Shown: in pieces, positions 14,890 through 25,866 of the stretch
Position numbering within the stretch: the stretch's first letter is position 1
Layout: the number at the start of each line of letters is the position of its first letter
DNA from: Tepidanaerobacter sp. GT38
GTDB lineage: Bacteria; Bacillota; Thermosediminibacteria; Thermosediminibacterales; Tepidanaerobacteraceae
Reading direction: 5' to 3'
Length of the DNA stretch: 36,007 nucleotides
Assembly (NCBI RefSeq): GCF_021991635.1
Contig: NZ_JAFFJA010000005.1
Span: forward strand, 1-36,007
The notes under the pieces: generated by a model
Database searches by the model: none
The model's input: only the letters and a program-made list of their open reading frames with translations
What the model was told of the DNA's origin: nothing
Translations under genes and position numbers: made by a program

Positions 14890-17793
14890 TTATAATAATT
14901 TACATAATAAGCTTTTATATGCACAAAAATCACAAGTTGCTGTGTCTCGTGCCTTGTCTCTAAATATACTACTTTCTATTCTATCTATGATATTTAAAAT
15001 TTGATTTTTACATTCTACAAGAACGGATTCGGTCGCATCCACCTGAATAAATTTTCCTTCCAAAAGTGATGCTATAATTACCCTTTTAAGCTGTACATTA
15101 TATATTTCTGTAATAGCTAGCGCATATGCCAAAACCTGTAGCCGATATGCTTCAAAGATATCCGGTCGCATTTTGGTATTTGTTTTAAAATCTACAATCG
15201 TTGCACCATCATCTTCAACAATCAGCTGATCAATTTTTCCGGTTAAAAAGCACCAATCATTAATACAATAAGTAAAGGGAATTTCAGAAAAAACCTCTCC
15301 TGCAATACTATGCAAGTCGCTTTGAATATAATTTTGAACGCACTTTTGGATAATATTAGCATCTTCAAGCCCTAAATCAAATCCCAATGCAGCTAGTATT
15401 TTCTCTGGTTCATTTACATTTATCTTGTCTTTATGGATTTTTTCAATCAGTTCATGAACTATTGTACCTCTTTCAATGGCAGAAAGTCTTAGTATAGGAC
15501 CTTTATTTTCATAAAAAACCCTTTCTGGTATGCCTAAAACATTGTTAAAATAATATCTTTTAGGACATCTTACATACTCTCCTAATGATGTTACAGAATA
15601 CCTCTTTAATACAGGAATACGTCCAGGTTGAATTAAGTTTGCACAGTATTGTTTGGTTTTTTCAAAATCCGGTAATTTCTCTTCTATTAACTTTGATGGC
15701 TCAATTACATCTACAGGTGCCTCTTGAACAGCTGTTAATTCTTGTTTTAGCCATTTTAAGAAACTTTCCTTTTTTTCAGATGCCATTTCCCCTGAAATCA
15801 CCAGATAGTCCCTAGCTCTGGTAAGTGCCACATAAAGCAGCCTTTTGGCTTCTTCTACTTCCTTTTGTTCTAAATATGCTTTGAGCTGTTCCCATTTATC
15901 CTTGTCTTTCCTAAAAGCTAATCCTTTTTCAGGGTCAAACAGGATATCCGAAGAAGTAAAAGGTATATTCTGACCACTGTCTGCCAGAATAACTATGGGA
16001 AACTCTAAACCCTTGGAAGAGTGGATTGTAATAAATTTAACTACGTCTTCTTCTTCAGAAACATCTGCTGCCTCTTGCTGCTCATCCCCAAAATAATCAA
16101 GCTCTTCTAGAAATTCTCTTAAAGTATAGCCTTGCTGGTCATAATGCCAGCACAAATCCAAAAACCTGTGCAAACTTTCTATCTCAAGAAGGTCCTTTTG
16201 GGCTAAAGAAAGCAAAAGTCCGGTATCATCGACTATTGTTCCTGAAAGTTCTCTAATAGTATCCTTTTCTTTTATTTTACACCACCTTCGGATTAATTGA
16301 AAGGCTTTAGCAAGGTTTTCTGAAACACCGGCGTATTCTATATCTTCTTTTAGCCCTGATGCCAACTCATTTCCGCTTAGTACAAATTCTGCAAGACAAT
16401 CATCACTTATATTAAAGAGATGTGAAAGGGTGCCGTATAAATTAATATTGTCCTGAAATTCAATGGCCTTTAGGGCATATAGTAAATTCTTTACCCCAAA
16501 GCTTTCCATAAGATTTCCGGTATCTGCTACATAAAAAGGAATCTTGTATTTTTTAAATGCATTTACATAATGTTTAAGGTGAGTCTTTTTCCTAAAAAGT
16601 ACAGCAAAATCGCGAAAAGTGGGATTGCGGTACTCATGGGTGTCTTTATCATAAATATAAAGGGTCTCATCTGTCATCATCTGTAAGATTTTCCTGGCTA
16701 TGTATTCACCCTCTAGCTTTCTTCGCTCTTCCATTTTGCCGCTGCTTTCCCATGTGATAAAGGAAATATTGTTGCCAATTGTATCGCACCTATGAGCTAA
16801 AATCGGTTCATAGCCTTCCATTAAATTTTCAAAGCTGCGGTTTACAAATTCTATTATGCGCCCATCACTACGAAAATTATCCTTTAAGACTATAGCTTTC
16901 CCTTGACTTTCTAAATCTCCTTTGAGCTTTTCAAAAAGCTCCACTCTGGCACCACGGAATCCGTAGATGGATTGTTTCTTATCACCTACAACAAAAAGAT
17001 TTGTGCCTTCACCTAAAAGCCGCAAAATCTCGTCCTGGACAAAGTTTAAATCCTGATATTCATCAACCATGATAAATTTAAACCTTTTTCGGCAATCTTC
17101 AAGGACTTGGTGATTTTCTTTTAGCATAAGCAAGGTTTTTTGTAAAATATCCTCATAGTCTAAAAAAAGTTGTTCCTCTTTTTTTAGTTGATAAGTTTTA
17201 AAAGCTTGGCTAATGAGTATTGCAATAGTTTTTTCTTCATCACTTACTGCCATTTTTTCAATACAGGTAGGCTCAATGCCCTGATTTTGCATGGTTTTCA
17301 TGGTGTTGTAAAGTTCTCTGACCAATTTGGAAAACCCAAGTTCAGACGTCAGTTGAAACACCAGTGTATTTTCAAGGTTATCAAGTACCGTTTTTTCTAT
17401 GCTGTCCTTTAGCCATGCATTTGCACGAAATTCTTCCAGGATTTTTGCGTCGGGATCAATGCCGGCTTCCACTGGGTTTTCCTTTAGGAGCCGGAAGCAA
17501 AAGCTGTGGATTGTGCCAATATATGCGATGCCTAATTTGTTCAGGTGTTTTGAAATAGTACTATTGTTTTTTTCCTTTGTCATTTCTCTAAAAAGCCTTT
17601 CCCTTATCTCTAATGCCGCCTTATTTGTATATGTAATTGCTACTATTTTATCTATATCAGCCAGACCCTGTTTTAAAATATGGAGAATACGCGCAACTAA
17701 AACTCTTGTCTTCCCTGCTCCTGCTCCGGCAGTAACAACTAGATTTTGGTCAACTGCTTCAATGGCCTTTTGCTGCTCCCTCGTGTACTCCAT
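14890..17793 (-). CDS. addA: AddA-like UvrD-family helicase with C-terminal PD-(D/E)XK nuclease
   Basis: A 967-residue superfamily 1 helicase-nuclease for double-strand break processing. The helicase motifs are AGAGAGKT 22-29, VDEYQD near 243-248, GDKKQSIYGFRG 270-281, HSSKGLEF 591-598 and LYVALTRARD 653-662. The nuclease has H780, D855, D868 and K870 (IVDFKTN). Four cysteines, C743, C954, C957 and C964 (CDFCAYKSLLC), frame the nuclease like an iron-sulfur staple; Bacillus AddA lacks this and only AddB has it. It is shorter than Bacillus AddA (about 1230). ATG at 17793 overlaps the addB stop (TAATG); an upstream frame start at 17811 has no ribosome site. Another RecB-like helicase is the alternative. 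Confidence 0.88.
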   Translation of the reverse strand: MEYTREQQKAIEAVDQNLVVTAGAGAGKTRVLVARILHILKQGLADIDKIVAITYTNKAALEIRERLFREMTKEKNNSTISKHLNKLGIAYIGTIHSFCFRLLKENPVEAGIDPDAKILEEFRANAWLKDSIEKTVLDNLENTLVFQLTSELGFSKLVRELYNTMKTMQNQGIEPTCIEKMAVSDEEKTIAILISQAFKTYQLKKEEQLFLDYEDILQKTLLMLKENHQVLEDCRKRFKFIMVDEYQDLNFVQDEILRLLGEGTNLFVVGDKKQSIYGFRGARVELFEKLKGDLESQGKAIVLKDNFRSDGRIIEFVNRSFENLMEGYEPILAHRCDTIGNNISFITWESSGKMEERRKLEGEYIARKILQMMTDETLYIYDKDTHEYRNPTFRDFAVLFRKKTHLKHYVNAFKKYKIPFYVADTGNLMESFGVKNLLYALKAIEFQDNINLYGTLSHLFNISDDCLAEFVLSGNELASGLKEDIEYAGVSENLAKAFQLIRRWCKIKEKDTIRELSGTIVDDTGLLLSLAQKDLLEIESLHRFLDLCWHYDQQGYTLREFLEELDYFGDEQQEAADVSEEEDVVKFITIHSSKGLEFPIVILADSGQNIPFTSSDILFDPEKGLAFRKDKDKWEQLKAYLEQKEVEEAKRLLYVALTRARDYLVISGEMASEKKESFLKWLKQELTAVQEAPVDVIEPSKLIEEKLPDFEKTKQYCANLIQPGRIPVLKRYSVTSLGEYVRCPKRYYFNNVLGIPERVFYENKGPILRLSAIERGTIVHELIEKIHKDKINVNEPEKILAALGFDLGLEDANIIQKCVQNYIQSDLHSIAGEVFSEIPFTYCINDWCFLTGKIDQLIVEDDGATIVDFKTNTKMRPDIFEAYRLQVLAYALAITEIYNVQLKRVIIASLLEGKFIQVDATESVLVECKNQILNIIDRIESSIFRDKARDTATCDFCAYKSLLCKLL

Positions 17794-20258
17794 TACTCTT
17801 CCCCCTCCCAAGGGCAGATTGCGGTAAAATCACAAAAACTTCCGAAGGAATCTGTTTTGGGACATTTTTTGGGCTGCAATGCAAATTGAGCTGATCTTAC
17901 GTTGTCTGCATACTGCCTAATTGTTTTTTTAACAGAAGTCATTAGCTCTTCCCACTGTGTTTGACTTAAAACCCCTTTTTTCCGTCGTCCTGATACAAAT
18001 GGCAAATTCTTATCTTTCACCAGAATATTATCTACGGCACCTTTTTTAAGGGAAATAAAGGCTCCACCAACTACGGGTTTTCTAAGTAACTGCTCACACG
18101 CCATGATATACAGTGGCATTTGAAGATTTGTACCCTCTTCTATCTGTTTGATATCGGGCGTTGAACCTGATTTATAATCAAAAATAATGAGCTTGCCTTC
18201 TGAATTCTCATCTATTCTATCGATCTTGCCAGAAAATAAAATATCTGGAGCAAATTCAAAAGCAAAATCTTGTTTATATCCAAAGCCCATTTCAAAGAAA
18301 ACAGGTTTAAAATCTCCTGTCTGTTTCAAATAAGAAGCGATGTATTTAATAATGTTTTCTGCCATTTGATTCTTTTCTATTTCAAACAATAACGGGTGTA
18401 AGAAATTTCCCTTTACGCCTGAGCTTTCCATGATTTCATCTACAAGAGATTTTATTTCCTGACTGTAATCTTCTAATTTTTGGGCCTCAAGGCCTTCTCT
18501 GTGATTTCTGAAAAATTTTTCGAGGACTTTATGCAAAACTGTCCCTCTGGCAAGGGCAGTATATTCACCATCTTCATCCGGAGGTGAAAGATTTAAAACT
18601 CTTGCCAGGAAAAACTTATAAGGGCATTCGCCATACATATTAAATGTTGTGGCGCTAAAAGGTCGCTCTTTAAAGCACTCCATTACCTTCTGTCTTGTGC
18701 TTTCTGAGATAACTCCAGGCTCAGGGGCACTGCAATTTGTGCCTTCAAAAGAATATATGGACTCTAAACTTAAATTTTCTATTGAAGTTTCATATAAACT
18801 TAGTAAGTTTTCAAGATATGAAGACATCATCACAGCAGTATTGTTTTCCGCTACATTAGGGTATGAAAAATATCCTGTATTGGCCGATGCTGTAATGAAG
18901 TCAAAGGCTTCCGATTCTTTTTTAAGCAGTATGTCTAATGTGTCCAAACAATACCCTTTTTCATTAAAGTTTACTCTTTCCCAATCCTTTAAAAGCCAAT
19001 CAGGCCTAAAGTCCTTGGGAAATTCACCTTCTATCATTCCCGGAACGTAGACTTTATCAAACGTAAGTCCTCTCAGCATTACAGGGGACAAAACCCATAT
19101 GCCTTCATCGGATTCGCTGTAGGTGTAAAATCTACTTTTTAGATGGATATCTAATAAAGATATAAAGTCTTGCAGACCTATGCTTTCTTCTGAAAACATT
19201 TGACTTACATCATTTAATTCATTAAAAAGATTTATTAAAGCTTCAAAGGCGTTTAAATCCCGTTTAAACAGAATAAAGTCATCGCCGTGTACATCGCAAA
19301 ATCGTACAGGAAAATCTCTCTCCTCAAGAAAACCTTTCACAAAGCCTATCCATTCAATCATGGAAAACTTTTCATTTTGTATGTTTTCATCAAGCACATC
19401 TTGGGAAAAATATTCGCTGGTTCCACCTATAAAAAACTTCATCAATGCTTTTACAAATGGATTTTGAATAAGTGCAGCATGAACCTGTATATTAACGGGT
19501 ATATTCATCTCATTGAAGACTTCCAGCAAAATGCGCTCGTAAGGGGCCCGGTCTCGCAGGACAATGCATAGATTATGTGGCAAAAGACCTTTTTGTAAGT
19601 CTTCCAATATCACTTGAGCAAGTTTCACAATCTCAGCCCTGCGATTGGGGGACTTTACTACTTTTATTTGTCTCATCTTAGAGGTTAAATTAGAGTTGCT
19701 GATCTTGGCCTTTTCGCCAAGTGCATTTATAATTTTCTGCTGAATTGGAGAAAGATAATAAAATTCCTTAAAATGCACCTCATCTACATGGGATATAAAA
19801 TCGCTTTCTAAAAGGTGTTTTTTGCACAATATGTACCGATCTTCTTGGTCATATAAGCGATTTTTGTTTAAAAATTCTTGGTATGCCCTGTAGATTAATG
19901 CAAGGTCACGGTGGCAGGCTCTATCTAGTTTTATAGCATCAAAAGTCTCTGTATCTATATCCTGCTGTTTTAGTTCACCGATAACTTCTCCAACACGCTG
20001 CACATATCCTGATCTGATAGTGTCAAAATACTCTAGTTTGTTTTGCATTTTCAGTTTTCGGATAATGCTGTGTAGCACTAAGTTTTTCTTGAAATCTCCC
20101 AGCAGGTGTTTTGAAACTACTACTTGTTTTATACATCTATCTACAAAGGCCTCATAGGTAATAGGTTCTTCTCCAGCCACACCTTTTTTGCCTTGAAGCT
20201 GCCTCATTTTGTGCTGCCTTACCAAATAAGGCGTAGGGTATACTATTAGTTCTTCCAT
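17793..20258 (-). CDS. addB: AddB-like helicase-related protein with iron-sulfur PD-(D/E)XK nuclease
   Basis: An 821-residue partner of AddA, clearly shorter than Bacillus AddB (about 1170). RGLTFDKVYVPGMIEGEFP (396-414) matches the conserved AddB helicase-like region, but no Walker A motif is visible. The nuclease has H576, D680 (GKIDRID), D694 and K696 (IFDYKSG). Cysteines C545 (GECPYKFF), C799, C809 and C815 would bind a 4Fe-4S cluster. The last spacing is C-x9-C-x5-C, unlike the usual C-x2-C-x5-C. ATG at 20258 has GGGGG six bases upstream. It is co-transcribed and translationally coupled with addA. The function as the AddB half of a recombination nuclease is well supported by context. Confidence 0.85.
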   Translation of the reverse strand: MEELIVYPTPYLVRQHKMRQLQGKKGVAGEEPITYEAFVDRCIKQVVVSKHLLGDFKKNLVLHSIIRKLKMQNKLEYFDTIRSGYVQRVGEVIGELKQQDIDTETFDAIKLDRACHRDLALIYRAYQEFLNKNRLYDQEDRYILCKKHLLESDFISHVDEVHFKEFYYLSPIQQKIINALGEKAKISNSNLTSKMRQIKVVKSPNRRAEIVKLAQVILEDLQKGLLPHNLCIVLRDRAPYERILLEVFNEMNIPVNIQVHAALIQNPFVKALMKFFIGGTSEYFSQDVLDENIQNEKFSMIEWIGFVKGFLEERDFPVRFCDVHGDDFILFKRDLNAFEALINLFNELNDVSQMFSEESIGLQDFISLLDIHLKSRFYTYSESDEGIWVLSPVMLRGLTFDKVYVPGMIEGEFPKDFRPDWLLKDWERVNFNEKGYCLDTLDILLKKESEAFDFITASANTGYFSYPNVAENNTAVMMSSYLENLLSLYETSIENLSLESIYSFEGTNCSAPEPGVISESTRQKVMECFKERPFSATTFNMYGECPYKFFLARVLNLSPPDEDGEYTALARGTVLHKVLEKFFRNHREGLEAQKLEDYSQEIKSLVDEIMESSGVKGNFLHPLLFEIEKNQMAENIIKYIASYLKQTGDFKPVFFEMGFGYKQDFAFEFAPDILFSGKIDRIDENSEGKLIIFDYKSGSTPDIKQIEEGTNLQMPLYIMACEQLLRKPVVGGAFISLKKGAVDNILVKDKNLPFVSGRRKKGVLSQTQWEELMTSVKKTIRQYADNVRSAQFALQPKKCPKTDSFGSFCDFTAICPWEGEE

Positions 20259-20307
20259 AAAGAGCCCCCTGACTGTAAGCTTTGTAAATCAGTTTAGTCT
20301 TTAAGTG

Positions 20308-20368
20308 CAGATGACGGCACTGCCCTTCAGCCGACTTATTATCCTAAAAGGGAGTTTGCCGTCATCTG
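20308..20368 (-). repeat. Structured 61-base hairpin upstream of addB
   Basis: The arms cagatgacggca (20308-20319) and tgccgtcatctg (20357-20368) are a perfect 12-bp inverted repeat, with an inner cccttt-like/aaaggg stem and a 20-base loop. It sits in the addB leader about 50 bases before the start. I do not recognise it as a known riboswitch or leader. Confidence 0.6.
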
Positions 20369-20408
20369 TATCTCAGGATTTATATAATTTACAACAATAC
20401 TTTCACAA

Positions 20409-20656
20409 TGTTGTCAGGTAATACAGCTCGCTCAGGTTTATTTTTTCTATAGTTCTAGATTCGATTTCTGCGAAAGCCTAAAGCTTTTAAGCTCAATCTT
20501 ATTTGTGTAAAAAGATATTAAATATCCTCTCATTTTAACTAGTTACACTATATGTCTTTGTTATTCCGCAAAAAGCTTTTTAACGGCTTTCTTGAAATCT
20601 CATCAAGAACTATTAACGAAAAAATAAAATTCGCTCGCTTGTATTACCTGACAACA
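20409..20656. repeat. 248-bp imperfect palindromic element (MITE-like or long RNA hairpin) between eno and addB
   Basis: The ends are perfect 17-bp inverted repeats, tgttgtcaggtaataca (20409-20425) and its complement (20640-20656). Further inward the arms stay alike for about 75 bases (shared pieces tttattttttc, atagttct, gatttc, gaaagcc, gctttt), meeting at an AACTAGTT centre near 20537. It has no gene and no clear target-site duplication. It could be a non-autonomous transposon or a giant transcript hairpin ending the eno mRNA. Confidence 0.6.
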
Positions 20657-20715
20657 GTTAACAGCCTTTATTGTTATATTTTTGTAGTCAATTAATAAAC
20701 ACAATCGTTAATCAA

Positions 20716-22017
<1,302 letters not shown>

Positions 22018-22066
22018 CTATTTAGTTATATTCATTGTAAAAAGATTTCTATTATGTAAGTTGCTA

Positions 22067-22271
22067 CGGTGAGATTACGGCAACTCTCCCTGTAAGCAAG
22101 CCCTGTTATTCTAAAGCTCGTTCCATCACTTCGCAGGGTTTCGCAGGCAATTCGGCATCCTGCCGAGTGCCTGCCAGCGTGCATCCTGCACGCTGCCCCT
22201 GCTACGTTCGGCCCTAGCTTAAGAATAACAACGGTCTTGCTTAATGGGCTCATTTGCCGTAATCTTCACGG
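22067..22271. repeat. 205-bp GC-rich palindromic element with nested hairpins between gpmI and eno
   Basis: The ends carry gattacggcaa (22073-22083) and its complement (22254-22264). Inward they share aagcaag/cttgctt and tgttattct/agaataaca. The centre has two hairpins with the same TCC loop: cggca-tcc-tgccg (22153-22165) and gcgtgca-tcc-tgcacgc (22177-22193). It is clearly richer in G and C than its surroundings. An open frame across it is only a by-product of the repeats. I read it as a REP/MITE-like intergenic element. Confidence 0.6.
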
Positions 22272-22313
22272 AAGAACATTTTCTGCATTGAATCAATTTT
22301 TAAAATGAACTGG

Positions 22314-23852
22314 CTAACTTGATAGAAGCGACTCTCCAGTCATTTCCTTGGGCTTTTCAAGGTTCAAAAGCTCAAGTATGGTTGGCGCTATATCGGCAAG
22401 CTTACCATGCCTTAGTTTGTAAGGCTTATGGCTCATCAAAATAAAGGGAACCGGATTGCAGGTGTGTGCTGTATGAGGCTCTCCTGTCTCGTAGTCCAGC
22501 ATCTGCTCAGCATTGCCGTGATCTGCTGTCACCAGCAATGTACCGCCTTTTTCTTCAATGCATTTTGCCACCTTGCCGATACATTTATCAACTGCCTCTA
22601 TGGCTTTTACTGCAGCCTCATAAACCCCTGTGTGTCCTACCATATCAGGGTTTGCAAAGTTCAGTATTATCACATCATATATATCTTCATTGATTTTTTC
22701 TATGACTTTATCTGCCACTTCGTAGGCACTCATCTCAGGTTTTAAATCATAAGTTGCTACTTTCGGAGAAGGTATCAATATCCTATCTTCACCAGGGTAG
22801 GCCTTTTCTTCTCCACCGTTAAAGAAGAACGTTACATGGGCATATTTTTCTGTTTCTGCAATTCTAAGCTGTCTTAAACCAGCATCAGATAAAACTTGTG
22901 CCAAAATATTATCTAAGGATTCAGGCCCATATGCTATTTTGGCATTTTTCACGGTGGCATCGTACTCTGTAAAACATACATAGCTGACAGGAAAATATCC
23001 ATTTTTTCTGGAAAACCCGTCAAAATCTTCCTTGCAAAAGGCGTAAGTTAGCTGCCGTGCCCTGTCAGGCCGGAAGTTAAAGAAGATAATTGAATCCCCC
23101 GGCTCAACAGTAGCTACAGGCTGGCCATTTTCGTCAGTGACTACCGTTGGCACCACAAACTCGTCGGTTTCTTTGCGCTCGTAGCTTTGCCGAATAGCCT
23201 CTGTGGCACTCCTTGATTTCAGGCCTTCACCGAAAACTATTGCGTTATAGGCTTTTTCTGTTCTGTCCCACCGCTTGTCACGGTCCATAGCATAGTAGCG
23301 TCCTGAGATAGTGGCAATTTTGCCTACACCGATTTTTTTCATGTATTCCTCGATTTCATCTATGTATTTTTGAGCATTGGCCGGCGGCACATCTCTACCG
23401 TCTAAAAATGCATGTAAGTAGACTTTGTGTAGGTTTTTTAATTTTGCCATATCAAGCAGCGCTTTTAGATGTTCTATATGGCTGTGGACGCCACCATCTG
23501 ATAAAAGTCCCATTAAATGGAGAGACTTATTGTGATTTAAAGCATTGTCCATAGCCCATACCAAAACAGGGTTTTTAAAAAAGCCACCACTTTTAATATC
23601 TTGACTTATCCTGGTGAAATCCTGATATACGATCCGACCTGCACCTATATTCAGGTGTCCTACTTCCGAGTTTCCCATTTGACCTTCGGGCAATCCTACG
23701 GCAAGGCCCGAAGCTTCTAAAATGGTATTCGGAAACTCTTTCATTAATTTGTCATAGTTAGGGGTATTAGCATTTAAAATAGCATTTGCTTTTTTTTCTG
23801 GATTAAGTCCCCAACCGTCTAAAATCATCAGCATTAGCGGTTTTTTTGACAC
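22314..23852 (-). CDS. gpmI: 2,3-bisphosphoglycerate-independent phosphoglycerate mutase
   Basis: A 512-residue Mn-dependent mutase that interconverts 3- and 2-phosphoglycerate. MILDGWG at 9-15 holds the first metal Asp12; [14 protein letters not shown] contains the phospho-Ser62; TADHGN near 440 is a further metal site. The frame also opens with TTG at 23861, but that codon touches the ribosome site AGGAG; GTG at 23852 lies nine bases beyond and gives the usual length (about 511). It follows tpiA closely. Confidence 0.96.
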   Translation of the reverse strand: MSKKPLMLMILDGWGLNPEKKANAILNANTPNYDKLMKEFPNTILEASGLAVGLPEGQMGNSEVGHLNIGAGRIVYQDFTRISQDIKSGGFFKNPVLVWAMDNALNHNKSLHLMGLLSDGGVHSHIEHLKALLDMAKLKNLHKVYLHAFLDGRDVPPANAQKYIDEIEEYMKKIGVGKIATISGRYYAMDRDKRWDRTEKAYNAIVFGEGLKSRSATEAIRQSYERKETDEFVVPTVVTDENGQPVATVEPGDSIIFFNFRPDRARQLTYAFCKEDFDGFSRKNGYFPVSYVCFTEYDATVKNAKIAYGPESLDNILAQVLSDAGLRQLRIAETEKYAHVTFFFNGGEEKAYPGEDRILIPSPKVATYDLKPEMSAYEVADKVIEKINEDIYDVIILNFANPDMVGHTGVYEAAVKAIEAVDKCIGKVAKCIEEKGGTLLVTADHGNAEQMLDYETGEPHTAHTCNPVPFILMSHKPYKLRHGKLADIAPTILELLNLEKPKEMTGESLLSS

Positions 23853-23867
23853 TATCTTCAACTCCTG

Positions 23868-24623
23868 CTATAGATTAAATGAACAAAGTGCATAAAAGCT
23901 ATCGGGTTTCAGGCTGGCGCCACCTACCAGGGCACCGTCAATATCAGCTTCAGCCATAAGTTCTTTGATATTTTCTGGCTTTACACTGCCGCCGTAAAGA
24001 ATTCTCACGTCTTCTGCAACATCTTTATTGTAAAGCTTTTCTATCTTGTTTCTGATAGCACCAATTACCTCCTGTGCATCAGAGGCAGAAGCCGTTTTAC
24101 CTGTGCCTATAGCCCAGATAGGCTCATATGCAAAAACAATTTTCTTTGCATCTTCAGGTTTTATATCTTTTAGAGCATTTTCCACTTGAGTCATTACAAA
24201 ATCAATGGTTATACCTTCTTCGCGCTGAGCTAATGACTCTCCAACACATACGATTGGCGCAATATTATGTTTAATAGCAGACTTTATTTTCTTATTCACT
24301 GTTTCATCAGTTTCTGCAAAATACTGTCGTCGCTCCGAATGACCTATAATTACGTAATCACAAGGGATCTCCTTCAGCATCAAAGGCGAAACTTCCCCCG
24401 TAAAGGCTCCGGTTTCTTCCCAATGCATGTTTTGAGCTCCCAGCTTTACTTTTGTGCCTTTTAACTTCTCAGCTGCTGCATAAAGGTCTGTAAAGGGTGG
24501 GCATATTGCCATCTCTATAGTAATGTTTTCCACCTTCGGTAAGAAACTTGAAAGAAAATCCAGGGTCTCCCTTTTAGTATTGTTCATTTTCCAATTGCCA
24601 GCAATCAGGGGGATCCTTGACAC
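23868..24623 (-). CDS. tpiA: Triosephosphate isomerase
   Basis: A 251-residue TIM-barrel enzyme interconverting dihydroxyacetone phosphate and glyceraldehyde 3-phosphate. The catalytic residues are Lys12 in AGNWKMN, His in IIGHSERR and Glu in AYEPIWAIGTG. The phosphate-gripping ILYGGSV loop is present. The frame opens with GTG at 24632 inside the ribosome site GGAGGTGA, so GTG at 24623 (MSRIPLIAGNWK), eight bases after GGAGG, is chosen. It lies between pgk and gpmI in the glycolytic operon. Confidence 0.96.
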   Translation of the reverse strand: MSRIPLIAGNWKMNNTKRETLDFLSSFLPKVENITIEMAICPPFTDLYAAAEKLKGTKVKLGAQNMHWEETGAFTGEVSPLMLKEIPCDYVIIGHSERRQYFAETDETVNKKIKSAIKHNIAPIVCVGESLAQREEGITIDFVMTQVENALKDIKPEDAKKIVFAYEPIWAIGTGKTASASDAQEVIGAIRNKIEKLYNKDVAEDVRILYGGSVKPENIKELMAEADIDGALVGGASLKPDSFYALCSFNL

Positions 24624-24678
24624 AATAATCACCTCCGGTTTTTATTAGTTTACAACAAATAAAAGAAAAAATCTACAA

Positions 24679-25863
24679 TTACTTATCGTTTAAAGCAGCA
24701 ACACCGGGCAATTCTTTGCCTTCTAAAAACTCCAGAGATGCTCCACCTCCAGTTGATATATGAGTCATAACTTTGGCATAGCCCAACTGCTCAACTGCCG
24801 CAGCTGAATCTCCGCCGCCTATTATTGTCACTGCATCAGACTTAGCCATTGCGTCTGCTACCGCTAAAGTTCCTTCGGCATATGGTTTCATTTCAAAAAC
24901 ACCCATTGGGCCATTCCATACTACGGTTTTGGCATCTTTTATTGCATCTGCAAATTTCTTCCGAGTGGCTTCACCTATATCAACACCGATCTTGTCTGCC
25001 GGTATCTCTGTCACAGGAACTGTTTCATAAGGCATTCCTTCTTTAAGTTCAGAGGTGACCACTACATCCTCTGGCAGCAATAACTTGACATTTTTTTCTT
25101 TGGCTTCTTTTATCAACGAGGCGGCCAATTCAATTTTGTCAGCTTCAAGTAGAGATTTTCCTATTTCATAGCCCTGGCTCTTTAAAAAGGTAAATGCCAT
25201 GCCGCCACCGATTAGCAGCATATCAACCTTGTTTAATAGGTTTTTAATAACTCCAATTTTATCGCTTACTTTTGCACCGCCTAAAATTGCTGCAAAAGGT
25301 CTCTCCGGATTTTCTAAAGCCTTGCCCATTACCTCAATTTCTTTTTGCATTAAAAATCCAGCACCTGCCGGTAAGTAGTTCGCCACACCTACGGTAGATG
25401 CATGAGCGCGGTGAGATGTGCCGAAGGCATCGTTTATGAAAATATCTGCAAGGCTTGCGAGCTGTTTGGCAAACTCCGGATCGTTTTTCTCTTCAGCTTC
25501 ATAAAATCTCACATTTTCAAGCAGCAGCACGTCTCCTGGGTTCATTTTGGCTACTGCGCTTTCTGCAGCTTCACCTATGCAATCTGCAGCAAAAGCCACA
25601 TATCTACCTAGAAGCTCGGAAAGCCTCTTGGCAACAGGGGCAAGGCTGTATTTTGGATTTACTTTCCCCTTTGGCCTTCCTAAATGTGAAACGATAATGA
25701 CTTTGGCACCGTTTTCTGCTAGATATTTAATCGTTGGCAGTGCTGCCCGAATCCGCGTATCATCGGTTATGTTTTGATTTTCATCTAAGGGCACATTTAA
25801 GTCTTCTCTGACTAAAACCTTCTTATTTTCAAGATTAAAATCTTTAAGCGTCTTTTTATTCAT
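24679..25863 (-). CDS. pgk: Phosphoglycerate kinase
   Basis: A 394-residue two-domain kinase making ATP from 1,3-bisphosphoglycerate. Marks include [13 protein letters not shown] near 15-27, the [11 protein letters not shown] basic loop near 59-69, [13 protein letters not shown], and the nucleotide-binding [16 protein letters not shown] near the C-terminus. It starts 3 bases after the cggR stop, its ribosome site GGAGG lying inside the end of cggR. It is the fourth gene of the rpoN-gap-cggR-pgk-tpiA-gpmI-eno order. Confidence 0.98.
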   Translation of the reverse strand: MNKKTLKDFNLENKKVLVREDLNVPLDENQNITDDTRIRAALPTIKYLAENGAKVIIVSHLGRPKGKVNPKYSLAPVAKRLSELLGRYVAFAADCIGEAAESAVAKMNPGDVLLLENVRFYEAEEKNDPEFAKQLASLADIFINDAFGTSHRAHASTVGVANYLPAGAGFLMQKEIEVMGKALENPERPFAAILGGAKVSDKIGVIKNLLNKVDMLLIGGGMAFTFLKSQGYEIGKSLLEADKIELAASLIKEAKEKNVKLLLPEDVVVTSELKEGMPYETVPVTEIPADKIGVDIGEATRKKFADAIKDAKTVVWNGPMGVFEMKPYAEGTLAVADAMAKSDAVTIIGGGDSAAAVEQLGYAKVMTHISTGGGASLEFLEGKELPGVAALNDK

Positions 25864-25866
25864 TTC

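Noticed and set aside
14792-15004. Plus-strand 70-codon frame at the addA 3' end
   Set aside because: Partly opposite the end of addA, no ribosome site and no family match.
22032-22253. Minus-strand 73-codon frame upstream of eno
   Set aside because: It runs through the palindromic repeat element, and its Cys/Arg/Gly-rich translation comes from the repeat, with no ribosome site.
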